Shown here: piece by piece, positions 1 to 10,585 of the stretch
Layout of the letters: each line of letters starts with the position of its first letter
How positions within the stretch are numbered: the first letter of the stretch is position 1
Source: Phoronis australis
Lineage: Eukaryota > Phoronida > Phoronidae
Direction: 5' to 3'
DNA length: 27,991 bases
NCBI GenBank assembly: GCA_002633005.1
Contig: NMRA01000030.1
Location: 1,477,119 to 1,505,109 of the forward strand
The notes under the pieces: generated by a model
The model's database searches: none
What the model saw: only the letters and a program-made list of their open reading frames with translations
Told to the model about the DNA's origin: nothing
Made by a program: the position numbers and the translations under genes

Positions 1-538
1 AAAATAAAACCGAAAAAAATTGGTTCGACCCATATTGGTTCCTAGGTTCGACCCGCCTACGTAAGGAACTAAACACCAATGCTATTTTAACATACTAAGT
101 ACGCGTAACATTCCAAAAAAATCAACGACCACTAACTACAAACTATAAATATACTACATATGCAAACGAATCACGATATATTACTAATAAAACAAAATAA
201 TGAAGACTTTTCGAGCAAGCCATAGCACATTCAGTTACAAGGAAAAATGGTGGCGTTAGGACAAGTTCCTGAACTGATGAGCCGGAAATGTGGTTACGGA
301 AATAACCGATGACAACCGGTAATAATACGCTCAGAGAAAAGGGTCAAATACTGTTAAAAAATCGCTTGTGGCAAGAAAGGCGAAAAGAATATAAAGAAAG
401 GGTGTCGAAAATAAGAATTTATGTAGTAAGTATTTTCGGATACTAGAACCACATGGGCAGTTTGCAAGAAGGACTTTAAGATTGTCCAATCTGGCGTGTA
501 GCTCGTGTACCAATTACTGATTACCTCAAATTATGCAT
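1..538. other. Ferlin intron (partial), AT-rich
   Basis: Intron after exon j. No exon-like open stretch with ferlin similarity was found. A decamer ggttcgaccc occurs twice, at 22-31 and 45-54. It resembles a tRNA B-box, but there is no T-arm stem and no A-box upstream, so no RNA gene is called. Confidence 0.6.
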
Positions 539-540
539 AC

Positions 541-697
541 CTCTCAAATTCATCATTGTCAGCAGTTCTGTATGTAAATGGTTCTATGGGACTGTTGGAG
601 GACATGGCAACAATGGTGCACCTTACAAACCCTCTGTTGCCCGTGGCAAAGTAGGTTGGATCTGTGAGAGGCGCCCATTTACACACATATTGGTGAC
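541..697 (-). CDS. Ferlin exon j: segment after C2B
   Basis: 157 nt, phase 1 to phase 2. Acceptor is tttgtggttttcag, donor is gtatgc. Encodes (G)HQYVCKWAPLTDPTYFATG, then NRGFVRCTIV, ending TADNDEFE. Otoferlin has HQFHHKWAILSDPDD, LKGYVKCDVAV and NETDEDDIE. The next exon should encode the run-in to C2C; none was recognised between 1 and 538, so it probably lies outside the window. Confidence 0.95.
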
Positions 698-3600
698 CTG
701 AAAACCACAAATAGAGCCAGGTTGGCAATTAGTTAGGGTGCAACGATCATTCGAATAGAAATCAAATAACGATGAAGAATCAACAACGCTCATTTCAAAT
801 CGATATTTAGTTGACATTTTCACACGTTTCTTCAAAGTTATGACTTATTTGTATCTTTTGAAATGCATTTTTGGGATACTGCACTAATAAACAGTCCAGG
901 CTCATTCACATCTAACACTTTTGTTGTTAAAATTCCCACGCGTTGCAAGTTAACCAGTTATATTTGCCAAATACACATAAAATGAAAAAAAATGAATTAC
1001 TCCTAAATATAATTGAATTGGATCAAATTGTTGAATTTTTACTGTGCTAACACAGGTAATTAGAAGGTAAAGTAGGAGATGATGATGAAGAGTATTTAGT
1101 TGCAGCTTTATTTTGGACATCATACACCTGTACCATGAAACAACCACACCATACGTAGTTGCCAACATTCATTGTACACTGGCGGGTCGGGGCACTGGGT
1201 CGTGTTTCATCATGATACGTCAAGCGGCTTTTGAGACAGTCGAAGGACAAACAAAAGAATCGACGAACGGTTTATATACAGTACGTCCACAAAATCTTTG
1301 GTGGACGCATAAAATGTAAACAGGGGATGCCACAGTTTTTTAATCAAAAATGACTGATGTTAGTGCATTACTGGTATAAAAATCATGCGCTAAATTTCGT
1401 CATGATCCGTCAAAGATGGGCGGTTTTGGTAAAAATTGAGCAAAGGTAAGGACAGATTGACGACAGATGGACCACATACTGACTTTATGAGATTACATAT
1501 ATCTAGTAGTCAAATACAACAGCTTTAAACTCTTTGTCCCTGTCAACACGCAGTTTAGCTCAGTATAGTCCTGCAAGCATGTCACTTAACAACGAGAAAT
1601 AGTGTTCTCAGCAACAAAAACATCTCTAGCACAGACTACCTTTCTCTGCCCACACGTAACTGACGTCTAGTTTGTGCACACCCAGTGTCTTCCCCAGCTG
1701 AAAGTAGTTCTTCGTCACGCCCTGGACGTTCATGAATTTGTTGGAGTTGACAACCTGAAGTATTTGAAGAAGCAATTCAAAGGAGTTCCACCAGTATATA
1801 TGTTAAAGCATCGTATTACTGACAATAATGTAAATGCCTGCTGATCTTCGTCTACTACCACAGTACAACCACTCCTTGCACCTGGGGCATAACTAAATAA
1901 TGAGACTAAAAAAGTTGTCCTCATTCCGTGATTCTTAGTAAATCGTTGTCAAACTTGTTACCTTATGCAGTAATTTGAATTACTCTGTGCAGCATATTTT
2001 ACAAGGATTGTGTCTAAGCTTTCTTGGTCTATATACACCAACCTCTAGCCTGTTAAAAGTGTCATTGATTGCGAGTTGATGTAAAAAGTCGAGAAGCAGT
2101 CATTTACTTCAATGTGAGGGTAAAATGGAATATTCCCTGATATTGATATTCTATTGTACTGACACTTTTGATAGCTTTAGACTAAAGGATTATCTCATCC
2201 CATAGACTCTGTGTACAGTGTTACGTACGTGTATTGCAGTCATGTGAACAAGTAATGCGCCAGTTCTCCCAATATTGTATTAAACCAAGTTGTGCTTGGT
2301 TTGCGGCATTGCAATGACTTGATTGGACGGGAGCAAGATTGAGTGATCATATTCGGTGGCCGAAACGGCATCTAAATTGTGAACTAGAGCTGGGTTGGTC
2401 GGGCTTATGCGTGCAGTGCAGTTCGGCCGCCTTTCATGACAGAAGTCACAAAACACAATCTCGTGAACAGCTAGAAGACAATCATTTTGGGTAGTAACCA
2501 GATGCCATCACCATTGCCCATGTCCCAGCAGTGGAAATTGTTGACAAGTTAACTGAGAGTGCGGCAAAAATATCCGAGCACCAAAAAGCTAATTCGATAA
2601 AACTAAGACAGTTTAATGAAACAATTTTATAGATTCGAGCACTTCCTATGCTAAAGTTATGAGCAGTTTTTGCAATGTGTTTCTCAAGCAGTCGACAGGC
2701 AATCAGCTAAAGCCCAGTTAGTAATGCTCAATTGACTCAGTGTATGATTGAAATTCCCTAAAGAATTTGGAGTTAAGGATGTTCTAACTAACATGGGTAA
2801 ATTTGTCCACCTGGAAAGAATCTGAGAAATTAATACGCCAGCATAAAAGTGGGTAGCACGTAATGTTCTAGGTACTTACAGCAATAGTGATCACGTAATC
2901 CATAAACATCTCCTTAGGGACTTCAAAATTGTACACGAAGTGCTGAAAATATTGAACACAAAACTAAACAGAAAGTGCAGGTTTTCGACACTATAATTCC
3001 ACATCACGAAAATTTGAAGAATTTCCACTCAAACATTGTTGCCACAACAGTGAGTTGAATTACACAATCTTCACTGAAATTTTACCCAACAGTTTCGGAG
3101 CACCTATTTAACATTCCGTATTTGATAATTTTCTAGCTACAGTACTTCCCGAGTCAATATTGAGACACCCGGCATACGCTACCCTGTCCATCACTTGTAA
3201 GTACGCGAATAGGAGCCACGTGTTCACGGTGGCATATCGGTATGGTGGTCTCACTTACCTCGTTGTAGAACGGACAGTTAGTGGACTTGTGAATGGTAGT
3301 ACACCTCTGTTGGTCACCTACACTGACTACAACAGCCGGATCAAGGTCCAGTCCAGAAAGGTTTCGTGCCTCGTGAACGGTAATCGCCACTTGGAAATGT
3401 CTTGCTTTAGGAAACGCTTTGTCTATTGTTGGCGCAAACTGTCGACTGAAATACATCAAATTCAACAGTCAATGAACAAGTGCTCTGAGCCAAAAGTTTA
3501 AAAAGTTGTATGTACTTTGATTTGGTACAACCGTGCGATAACCGCGCAAGTCGGAACAGATGCATATATNTACAGTGATTTAATGACATAAGAAACAGCA

Positions 3601-6600
3601 CAATGGGAGTGTGCTTCAACGAGCCATATATGTAGGCATACATTATCCAATGACAATTGAGCCAGAAAATACTTCCAAAAAGCAAACTGTAATGAAGTCT
3701 ATCAGCTGGTTGGGAAACACTAGAATGTCAGGATTGTTCTAAAACTCCCGCTACCCCTACACCCCACAACCCCCTCGATCCATGACCCTTCGACCCACGA
3801 CCTGTGGCAATAGAAGTATCTTTCTGCTTTTTGCACATTTCATAATCATATTACGTCGCTGAATGACTTTCCCATAAAACATACCAACACGCGAATCTTC
3901 TCTGGTGGTTAAAAACAGAAAGCGGAGTGAGGACGTGATCTGAAAGAGCGGATTGTGAGCGCACTATTATTGCCACAGAAATAGTTCCACGAGAGGCTAC
4001 CAATGGCCCTGTTCTACTAAACTTTGGGAGGGAGCACCGTAACCGTAACATTATTTCGCATTTTTATTATTTGCTTTCTGTCGTATACTCATTTGCAATA
4101 TACATGTACTCCATATAACGTTGAAAAACCTTTTTAGTGAAAAGTTTGTTTTTCAAACCGTATTTAATGATGAAATTACATTTTTGTTGCTTCCTCGCAT
4201 TCTCCCCAAAAAGCTTGAATCTGCCATTCACTGAAGAGCAGACAAGACGTCATTGCACTCTGCCGGAATGGCATTGGTAACTTTGGTAGCTCTGTGATTT
4301 GTCGAATCTTGAAAGTCTCTTACTTCCAAAAATCAGGGAAAAGCCAGTCGAGCTCACGGCCCAGCTCGTTGGCCTGCAAGTCAGCTCTTGTTCTATATTC
4401 AGATCGAGTCAAGCTTGTGTAGATTTGGTCGAGGGGGTTTTGAACCTAGGGTCAAGGGGGTCGTTGGTCGTGAATCGAGGTGGTCGTCGGTCAAGGGAGT
4501 CTTGAGTTGTGGAGGTCGAAGAGGGTTTTGAACAATCAGAATGTAATGTTTGGAAAGAAATGTTGCACTTTTGAATAGGAATGGGGACAAGAAGGTGTCA
4601 CTTTTGATTTCAGGCGTCTGTCTTACGTGAGCAGTCAACTTTACGTGGTGAAAATCTTCCATTACCCTACTCACTTCACGTGCTCCATGAAAGTAGACGG
4701 CGGATGTCTGACAAGGCCTGCTTCGTCATCGTCGTCTGAAACATACAGAATTCAATCTACTTCAACTTCCAAGGAGAGCAGTATATGTGTAAAAACATCC
4801 AAAATGTCAAACTAATTGTAACTGGTTAATTCCGAACTCGTGTTTCTACAACACTATGCACCTTCATGCGAGTGCGCATACCAGGTACACATGTACCGTA
4901 AGATATCTACAAAACTTTAGTTTTTATTTCAATAAAAGTATTAGTTTCTGAAAGTTTAATGCCTGAAGAATTTGATTGTTGACGTTATGCAATCTGAAAT
5001 CAATGGAGTTACACGACTGTGTTTTAATAGAATTCAACAAAAAATGTAAATTCGTAGTACAACAACGGTATCAATAATATGACCAAATTTCATTTGATAT
5101 CAATGTTCAACATGAAATCACAAAAATACTGTCATAGTTTAGGTGCATTTTTTAAAACAATTCCTAATAGCGTTTTGGAGAATATTGTATAAATCTTAGC
5201 ATCTGAAATGTTCGTGTAAATCAGATCAGACATTTTCAAGGTATAATTTTTATCAAAGCTAGTCAAATTTGGATTTTTTCTGCTGTCCTACATAATCTTT
5301 AAGACCAAAAATTCAAACCTTACCAAAGCTGAGTATACTTCCACCAAGTTCCCTGCGGTGAGTCACACTGAAAGACGAACCAATAGATGAATGTCTAAGA
5401 CCCATTTGTTATATAAAAATTCTCAAGATCAGATAAAATTTACATTTTGTAATTTTGTTACCAATATCATAACCTAGGGCTAGGCTCTAAAGCCAATGTA
5501 AAGGCGTGAAGATAAGCTGCACTGCCATCCACAACTTGGAATATTGCACATACTCTGTACAGTCATTTTGATAGTATGAGTGTGACTATTCTACATTTCC
5601 AGTCACTAATTGGAATATTGCACATACTCTGTACAGTCATTTTGATAGTATGAGTGTGACTATTCTACATTTCCAGACACTAATTGGAATATTGCACATA
5701 TTCTGTACAGCCATTTTGATAGTATGAGTGTGAGTATTCTACATTTCCAGACACTAATTGGAATATTGCACATATTCTGTACAGCCATTTATTCTGTAAA
5801 GCCATTGTAAAGTTGCGAGTCTGACTGATCCACACCCCCACCTACAACTTGGAACTTTGCACCATAATTTGTAAAATCACTGTGAATGTTAAGTATCACT
5901 GATCTGCACTTTCACCCGCTAATTGAAATGTAGCACCATATTCTTCACAACCACTGTGAACGTGTAAGTGCGACTGACTGCACTCTCACCCACTAGTTGG
6001 AATGTTGTACCGTATTTTTTAAAGTCATTTTGAAGGTGTAATTGAGACTTATCTAAACTTCCATCATTACTGGTTGGAATGTTGCACCATTGTAATTGTT
6101 ATGTTGTGAGTGGGATTGATCTACATTCACATCCATTAGTTGGAATGTTGCACCCTATTATGATTCTACTTCTCCATCCGTCATTTCCTGAACAAACATT
6201 ACCTGTATGTATCGCCCCACAAACTACTTCGATCAACAGACTGTTCCATTCTTTCCAGTTCTTCCACGGAGTACAATGGAAAGTCAAAACCGAGCGCATT
6301 CCAGTCGCCCACAGATCCATCTGGTGAGTGGTACGTGATCTCAAACTCGATGCAAGTCTAAACAATTATTTTCTAAAATGAATGGCTTATTACAATCAAC
6401 CTTGCGCTTAAAACATGAGAAGAGGTCATTTTTGCCCTTAGCTACGCTAAAAATAAAGGAACGTTAAAACATTAATTGAAGAATCAAGTCATTAGTATTG
6501 TTTGTCAGTATGCTTTTAGAAGACTTCAGTCCTTAGATGTTATAGTAAAAGAAACATTTTGCAGAGATGAATTTTCAAAAAAAGGATTGAAATATATATA

Positions 6601-8310
6601 CATATACGCATAATATGTATATGTATATATATCCATTAACTGTTTTCTTACAAGCATGGCTATTGAGTATCAAACGGTTCCTATTTAAAAAATGCTGTAT
6701 TTTCAACTGTCTTACGAAGCGAATTTGTCACAGAACAAAGGTCCCGGCTTGATCTCCCTGCCGGACCTTCTACTAAATTCCCTCGACATTAGGGAATCCC
6801 CCATGTTGTTTTTATTGTTTTATTTTACAACGAGAGAGGGCACACCTGTTGATAAACCAACTCCGTGAGAAATGGACGAAACGGCTGTACAGCGGCAACC
6901 TCAAGGTAGGGATTTTCGGTTCCAAAAGAATCTTTATTTAATATTATCAATTTGTCACAAGTTTCATGTATTGTAGTATGAAGAGACAAATGAAGCCAGA
7001 ACATCGATATGTCGACAGATGTTTGCAGAAAAGAAAATAGTGGGAGACTGGAAGTCGAGACCCTAAGATTTTGCCAGTAGACTCGCATCTTGTATTATAC
7101 CCCATGCGAAATATATTTACCTTCAAGAGTGTGTGATTGTTGTCCGTCATATAGTCTCTCAGAGAGATATTGCCAATCTGCATCAGCTCCTGACAGTAAA
7201 TACTGTAACCAGCCACCAACCTAGAAACATAGACTGTACTTTTAGAAATAATGTGATGCACAGCAACATGAAATATCTTGATTCACAGAGGTCACATACA
7301 TGTCCATTGTCTCATTAAAATCCGTCAATCAATAATTAAGATATCGTTAAAAAATAACTCCCTCCCCAGAATATTCTGATAATGTCCCTTGTAGAGAAAA
7401 CGACCACGAGAAGGAGCTACAGCTGTTGAAAGTGATCACAAGTCAACTCGGGTGTTGGCGTAATGCCGCCACAAACACCTTCTGTGAAGCTTCATTAAAG
7501 TCCATCGATTAATTCTCTGGAAATCATCCGGAAATGCCGCTTTGCTAAAAAAACAGCTGGAAAATTTCCTTGTGAAGTTTGAAAAAAATCACTATGGTGC
7601 GCTGCAGTGGTCGAATTTGCTTAAAACGGACTGGTGCTGGTGAGATGTCGTCACAAGTTTCACAATTCCCTAGATATCAACCAGAAACGCGTTTTCCCAA
7701 ACCTATTAAAACGCCGCACAGATTGAGCATTTGAAAATGTATACAAACGTAAAGTGTAACTAATTACCTGTTGCTGATGAATTTGTTGTAGTTGAATAGT
7801 TCAACGGAAATGCAATCTGTAGCTTCCATGGATCGTGCAATAGCCCATTCAAAGGACTGCAGTGAGATTAAAACAGTAAAAAGGCAGAAATTAAACACAG
7901 CAACCCCACAGCCCATGATAATAATGTCTTGCATTTAGCAGGCTGCAGCCAGAGATGTTTTGCAGAAACTTCCAAGCTCGCCAATACCAGGTGATGCAGT
8001 AGCTCGCCAGTTTAAAGTTGTTTGCAATCAATTGGAAAAGTAACATCGGCATGTTTACAAAGTTTTAATGCCAAGGTAACATTTTGCAAGAAGCCGACAT
8101 CGTACAGGTATCTTTCTCTCTAGCTGACAGATGTCTTAGTAGCTTGGGAACTCTTAGGAAATTGTACCGGCAATACTGACAATCAAAGAGTGGGATATAA
8201 TTTTTCAAATCTAGTACATTAAACATTTCAAATTGAAATAAAAACGGTTACCTCATTGACAAGTATGTCACCTTCGCCATTTGGGATAATCCGCGAAACA
8301 TGAGAACTGC
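541..8310 (-). CDS. Otoferlin-type (type II) ferlin gene, internal part, ten exons
   Basis: Ferlins are large tail-anchored multi-C2 proteins that drive Ca2+-dependent vesicle fusion and membrane repair. Exons in transcript order on the minus strand: 8310-8252, 7856-7768, 7220-7121, 6357-6203, 5367-5324, 4735-4675, 3445-3259, 2942-2880, 1754-1640, 697-541. All have AG/GT borders and all nine junction phases are compatible, giving 1030 nt or about 343 residues with no stop. Order: C2A (from its second strand), acidic linker, C2B, then the segment after C2B. Vertebrate otoferlin matches from my knowledge of the family include LLK/T then E-[VI]-x-Y and DG[ST]VG after C2A, FQV-ITV-EAR, STNCP[FY]YNE and HQ[YF]..KWA-L-DP. 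These fit otoferlin-type proteins better than dysferlin or myoferlin. The N-terminal coding exon was not found and everything after C2B lies left of the window. A duplicate or lineage-specific ferlin is possible. Confidence 0.93.
698..2879. other. Ferlin introns around exon i
   Basis: Two introns of 942 and 1125 bp flank exon i (1640-1754). Both are AT-rich and lack other supported exons. I see no repeat family or regulatory site in them that I can name. Confidence 0.6.
1640..1754 (-). CDS. Ferlin exon i: second half of C2B
   Basis: 115 nt, phase 0 to phase 1. Acceptor is cttcttcaaatacttcag, donor is gtagtc. Begins VVNSNKFMNV (otoferlin SVIHSKNLLR) and ends GVHKLDVSYVWAEK (otoferlin GSFKMDVGTVYSQP). 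Between these it has a longer loop, about QGVTKNYFQLGKTL, than I recall for vertebrate C2B. Confidence 0.9.
2880..2942 (-). CDS. Ferlin exon h: C2B central strand
   Basis: 63 nt, phase 0 to phase 0, far too short to stand out as an open frame. Acceptor is caatattttcag, donor is gtaagt. Encodes HFVYNFEVPKEMFMDYVITI plus A. Otoferlin has YFVFDFHVPPDVMFDKIIKI in the same position, directly after YNE, so 21 residues align without a gap. Confidence 0.93.
3259..3445 (-). CDS. Ferlin exon g: first half of C2B
   Basis: 187 nt, phase 2 to phase 0. Donor GAG|gtaagt is near consensus; acceptor is gatgtatttcag. After about 20 linker residues comes the C2B core FQVAITVHEARNLSGLDLDP, then VSVGDQQRC and STNCPFYNE. 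This is the clearest ferlin signature in the window: otoferlin has FQVSITVIEARQL, MDPVV and STNCPYYNE here, while dysferlin-type proteins have IEGRQLPG and NSPLFNE. The aspartate of the DP motif in calcium-binding loop 1 is kept. The open frame continues upstream of the acceptor; the start was chosen because its phase matches exon f. Confidence 0.95.
3446..4674. repeat. Ferlin intron with C-rich and G-rich inverted repeats
   Basis: This intron carries a C-rich patch at about 3729-3800 and a G-rich patch at about 4424-4550 that are diverged reverse complements. The left patch reads attgttctaaaactcccgct and the reverse complement of the right reads attgttcaaaaccctcttcg; both continue with repeated gacc and ccctcg words. 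The right patch also contains its own imperfect tandem repeats of ggtcgaggg-like words. This may be an old inverted-repeat element or a minisatellite. An N lies at 3570. Confidence 0.5.
4675..4735 (-). CDS. Ferlin exon f: acidic linker exon
   Basis: 61 nt, phase 1 to phase 2. Acceptor is ctgtatgtttcag, donor is gtgagt. Encodes DDDDEAGLVRHPPSTFMEHV. The run of aspartates is typical of the acidic segment between C2A and C2B in otoferlin-like ferlins. The final AA joins the T of exon g to give Asn. Confidence 0.85.
5324..5367 (-). CDS. Ferlin exon e: small linker exon
   Basis: 44 nt, phase 2 to phase 1. Acceptor is gttcgtctttcag, donor is gtaagg, both strong. Encodes roughly VTHRRELGGSILSF between exon d (ends in phase 2) and exon f (starts in phase 1). 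Without it those two exons cannot be joined in frame. The linker is not conserved between ferlins, so support comes from splice sites and phase rather than similarity. Confidence 0.78.
5480..6202. repeat. 74-bp tandem repeat array in a ferlin intron
   Basis: Units begin with ttggaatattgcacatactc or a variant at 5536, 5610, 5684, 5758, 5849, 5923, 5997, 6074 and 6140. Spacing is 74 bp for most units, 91 where one holds a short internal duplication, and 77 and 66 at the end. A partial decayed unit precedes 5536. The three units from 5536 to 5757 are nearly identical, so expansion there looks recent; later units are diverged. The array stops at the splice donor of the ferlin exon at 6203. Confidence 0.93.
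6203..6357 (-). CDS. Ferlin exon d: end of C2A and start of C2A-C2B linker
   Basis: 155 nt, phase 0 to phase 2. Acceptor is aattgtttag, donor is gtaatg. Starts TCIEFEITYHSPDGSVGDW, matching otoferlin's last C2A strand and the DGTVGSWDD that follows. The rest is an acidic, poorly conserved linker with a VEELERMEQ stretch that may be helical. A 74-bp tandem repeat array occupies the intron directly downstream and reaches close to this donor. Confidence 0.93.
6592..6632. repeat. AT-rich perfect hairpin
   Basis: A 16-base left arm at 6592-6607 (atatatatacatatac) is exactly complementary to 6617-6632, with a 9-base spacer. It lies in the ferlin intron between exons c and d. It could extrude as a cruciform or fold in the pre-mRNA; alternating AT repeats often form this way by chance. 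Confidence 0.9.
7121..7220 (-). CDS. Ferlin exon c: C2A, late strands
   Basis: 100 nt, phase 2 to phase 0. Acceptor is tatgtttctag, donor is gtaaat. Encodes (R)LVAGYSIYCQELM, then TDNNHTLLK at the end. The corresponding otoferlin stretch runs from KLIGTF to IDDNNAIIK and is the same length, 34 residues. Confidence 0.93.
7300..7740. repeat. Diverged tandem repeat, unit about 170-180 bp
   Basis: Within the intron between exons b and c, tcattaaaatccgtcaatca at 7312 recurs as tcattaaagtccatcgatta near 7492 and more weakly near 7660 (caattccctagatatcaacc). Each is followed by a related stretch containing atatc or aaatc and then a GC-richer word. Similarity is modest and judged by eye. Confidence 0.45.
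7768..7856 (-). CDS. Ferlin exon b: C2A, middle strands
   Basis: 89 nt, phase 0 to phase 2. Acceptor is atctcactgcag, donor is gtaatt. Begins SFEWAIARSM and ends ELFNYNKFISN plus a split Arg. Otoferlin has FRWPVASSID and QVFNYSKVFSNK at the same places, so the alignment needs no gaps. The last codon AG|G is completed by exon c. Confidence 0.93.
8252..8310 (-). CDS. Ferlin exon a: C2A, early strands
   Basis: 59 nt, starts in phase 1 and ends in phase 0. Acceptor is ttttctgcag, donor is gtaacc. Encodes (G)SSHVSRIIPNGEGDILVNE, which matches the C2A stretch in otoferlin that runs from FRGQSFYSR to DFDE. It joins in frame to exon b to give NE/SFEW, the N-E-x-F-x-W pattern of C2 domains. The exon before it must end in phase 1 with a glycine codon split G|GC. 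Confidence 0.88.
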
Positions 8311-9840
8311 CTGCAGAAAAATAAACTAGGCTTCAGTAGTCATTAAACAGCAACAGGTATAAAAACCTACAACTTATTACGAAGGTATCCAATACATTAT
8401 GCTGTTATGCTGTGGCCCTGATGTGATGGGACGTCAGCTACAAAACCTGGATTAGTCTGAAGTTAACAAATAATTGTCATATCTGGAAGCACATTGTCAA
8501 TGGTGAACTCACTGTCAGCCCAGAGAAAGTCAAATTTCCAAAAGTGGGCTAATTATGATGCATTACGGCATACATGTATGTTGGAAGAAGTACCATTTCC
8601 TGAGGGGACACTGTCTTAGGGTCAGATGCACTTCTGCGACATTTTTAGAAGCACAGATTTTTTCACAAACATCAGGGGTCTGAAGCTTGATCAGCTGTGG
8701 AAGTCCATCGCTACTATGAACACTGAGCTAACTCTGGGCCTAAGTTTGAATTAAAATTATTTCCGCCGGTCGCGCCGAACGAGGAAATCATCGAATCTTG
8801 TGCCGTATGCATATGCCGGTTTCATTCAGAAGTTCCACGTTGCTCCACCTCTCTGTTCGACAGGATGTACAAAACACGAAAATGTGAAGGTGCTAACTCC
8901 TTGCTCACAGTCCAATAAAACTGACCCCAAAAGTGTTCCATACCCTTGTTATGACTACCGCAGCCAGTACACCACTAGCCGTTTTTGAAACTGTTAACTA
9001 GTGTTCCGAATTAATTGGGAATTATTTGCTTTTTAACTGTTTCCTAAAACGATGTTTTAAGCTTGTTATTTTGTAGATAGTGCGAATCTCCCATAATGCG
9101 CGAGGCCCGGATACAAGTCTCTAATATCCTATTCTTATTTAAACACGGCTCAGCCTTCAAGTACTGTAACTATCGCAGTAATGTCAATACTTGCTGGATC
9201 CACTTCGGTTGCAATTGAACCTGGACATATTGACCATCAAAATCTCGTGTCTTAATTTTATATTGAACGTTGAATTTTGAATTTTCATTCAGTATTCCGG
9301 GCTTCAACACTCGAATTAAAACTGAAATTTGAATTGAAACCTGTCCACGATTCTGTTGTGGCTTTTGCGTTGTACCAGCAGCTCACATGTAGCAATAGTT
9401 GTGTGTATTTTTAAATCTAGTTGTACTGCTACGCTAATGGGGCTACGCAATTGTTTAGGGTAAAATAGGGATATAAGTCCTTTGCTCATGCGTAACCGAT
9501 GCCCGGGCCTCTTTGGAGCAAAGTCCGTCCCTGATTGAGTAGTGCACTAAACGTCTTTTCAAAAACCACCACAACCCCAACACTTGATACCTCTGTAGGA
9601 TAATTTGATTATCCTATCATGGCGTCCTTTGACATTTTCTAGTTTGTAAAGGTGAAATAACAAGGCCATTCTTGTCGTGTCCTCGATGTGCAGTCGTCAG
9701 TGGCAGTTCTCCGGGACAGTTGTCAAACCGGCCATCATCATCTTGTCAGTAAAAACCTAAAAATGAATAAGAACACACTTGCAAGCCATGTTGACATATC
9801 TTTCACACTTGCAAACTGTCATCAATCCACTGGATGGCAT
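8311..9840. other. No supported gene; expected zone for the ferlin 5' end
   Basis: The missing ferlin exon should end in phase 1 and encode the first C2A strand up to a V-x-F-R-G motif. None was recognised here or further right, so it may be far upstream or outside the window. Two stretches look mildly exon-like on the plus strand, near 8771-8915 (several Cys codons) and after an acceptor-like tgcag at 9692, but neither has a recognisable domain. Confidence 0.5.
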
Positions 9841-9843
9841 CGT

Positions 9844-9848
9844 ACACA

Positions 9849-9903
<55 letters not shown>

Positions 9904-9930
9904 GCACGCACACGCACACGTCACCCACAC
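9844..9930. repeat. CA microsatellite
   Basis: An almost pure CA run from about 9851 to 9900, with one aca interruption before it and cgca/cacg variants after it. Open frames across it are artefacts of the dinucleotide repeat. Confidence 0.98.
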
Positions 9931-10395
9931 TTAATATACATACATTCATGCACGCACACGTACGCACACGTGTGGCACAGAATATTCCGAATTTCACAAA
10001 AACATACCAAGGAACTCTAAAGATAAATAAGACACGCGAAAAAATAAATGCCCACTAGGGGACAACCGTCAATCTTATTGGTAAGAATCTCACCGCCAGG
10101 CGTTACCTTTTCTTTAAGAGCATACCTGTCTAATTCCACAAAGATCCTTCAAAGGCGGAGATACAGTCGTGGATAGCAAAAATTGCCACCAGGTCGCGCC
10201 AGAGTAGCTTGATACTGATCCCACCCAGTTAATCGTAAAAAAACAAGTTAAGCGTCTCAGGAGGAAACTTGGCACTGCAATTTTTCATTAATTTTCTGTA
10301 CGTTCTGTGTGGTATGTTCACCAGACACTAGTAGGCCTACTAACTTAAGTGGGAGAAGTCTTGACTTTAAGCGCCCCAAAATAATTAACGCCTCT

Positions 10396-10585
10396 GATCT
10401 TGCCTTGTCCGGCTCTTATGACGATTTCCACGATATACTTAAATCAATTCTATCTTCACTTGGAATGCGAATCGTTCCCGACCCGTCTAAGTGCATCCCT
10501 ACACTGATTGAATACATCATCTAGGAGTTGATCTTACCTTGTCGCCGGTTTACGACGATTTCCGCCGCATACTTCAATTCTTGAC
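10396..10585. repeat. Diverged direct repeat, 56 bp, offset 134 bp
   Basis: 10396-10451 (begins gatcttgccttgtc, contains acgatttcc and atactt) recurs at 10530-10585 (gatcttaccttgtc, acgatttcc, atacttcaattc) at about three quarters identity. The first copy lies in an open frame of 71 codons with no recognised domain. It may be remnant mobile DNA. Confidence 0.6.

Noticed and set aside
1-60. tRNA or SINE promoter because of two ggttcgaccc words
   Set aside because: Only a B-box-like word is present, with no A-box, no T-arm pairing and no cloverleaf.
3160-3501. 113-codon open frame on the plus strand
   Set aside because: It is the antisense shadow of ferlin exon g.
5480-6202. CRISPR-like array
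   Set aside because: Repeats are directly adjacent 74-bp units with no unique spacers, inside an animal intron.
6846-6899. Possible ferlin exon ending in LVYQQ on the minus strand
   Set aside because: It has splice-like borders and phase 0, but 6357-6203 supplies the last C2A strand and DGSVG segment with much better similarity and directly follows exon c in phase.
8771-8988. Cys-containing plus-strand frames near 8.8 kb
   Set aside because: Two frames are open at once, no good acceptor precedes them and no domain was recognised.
9688-10058. Open frames through the CA repeat (poly-His/Thr on plus, poly-Cys/Val on minus)
   Set aside because: They are translations of a dinucleotide microsatellite, which stays open in several frames.
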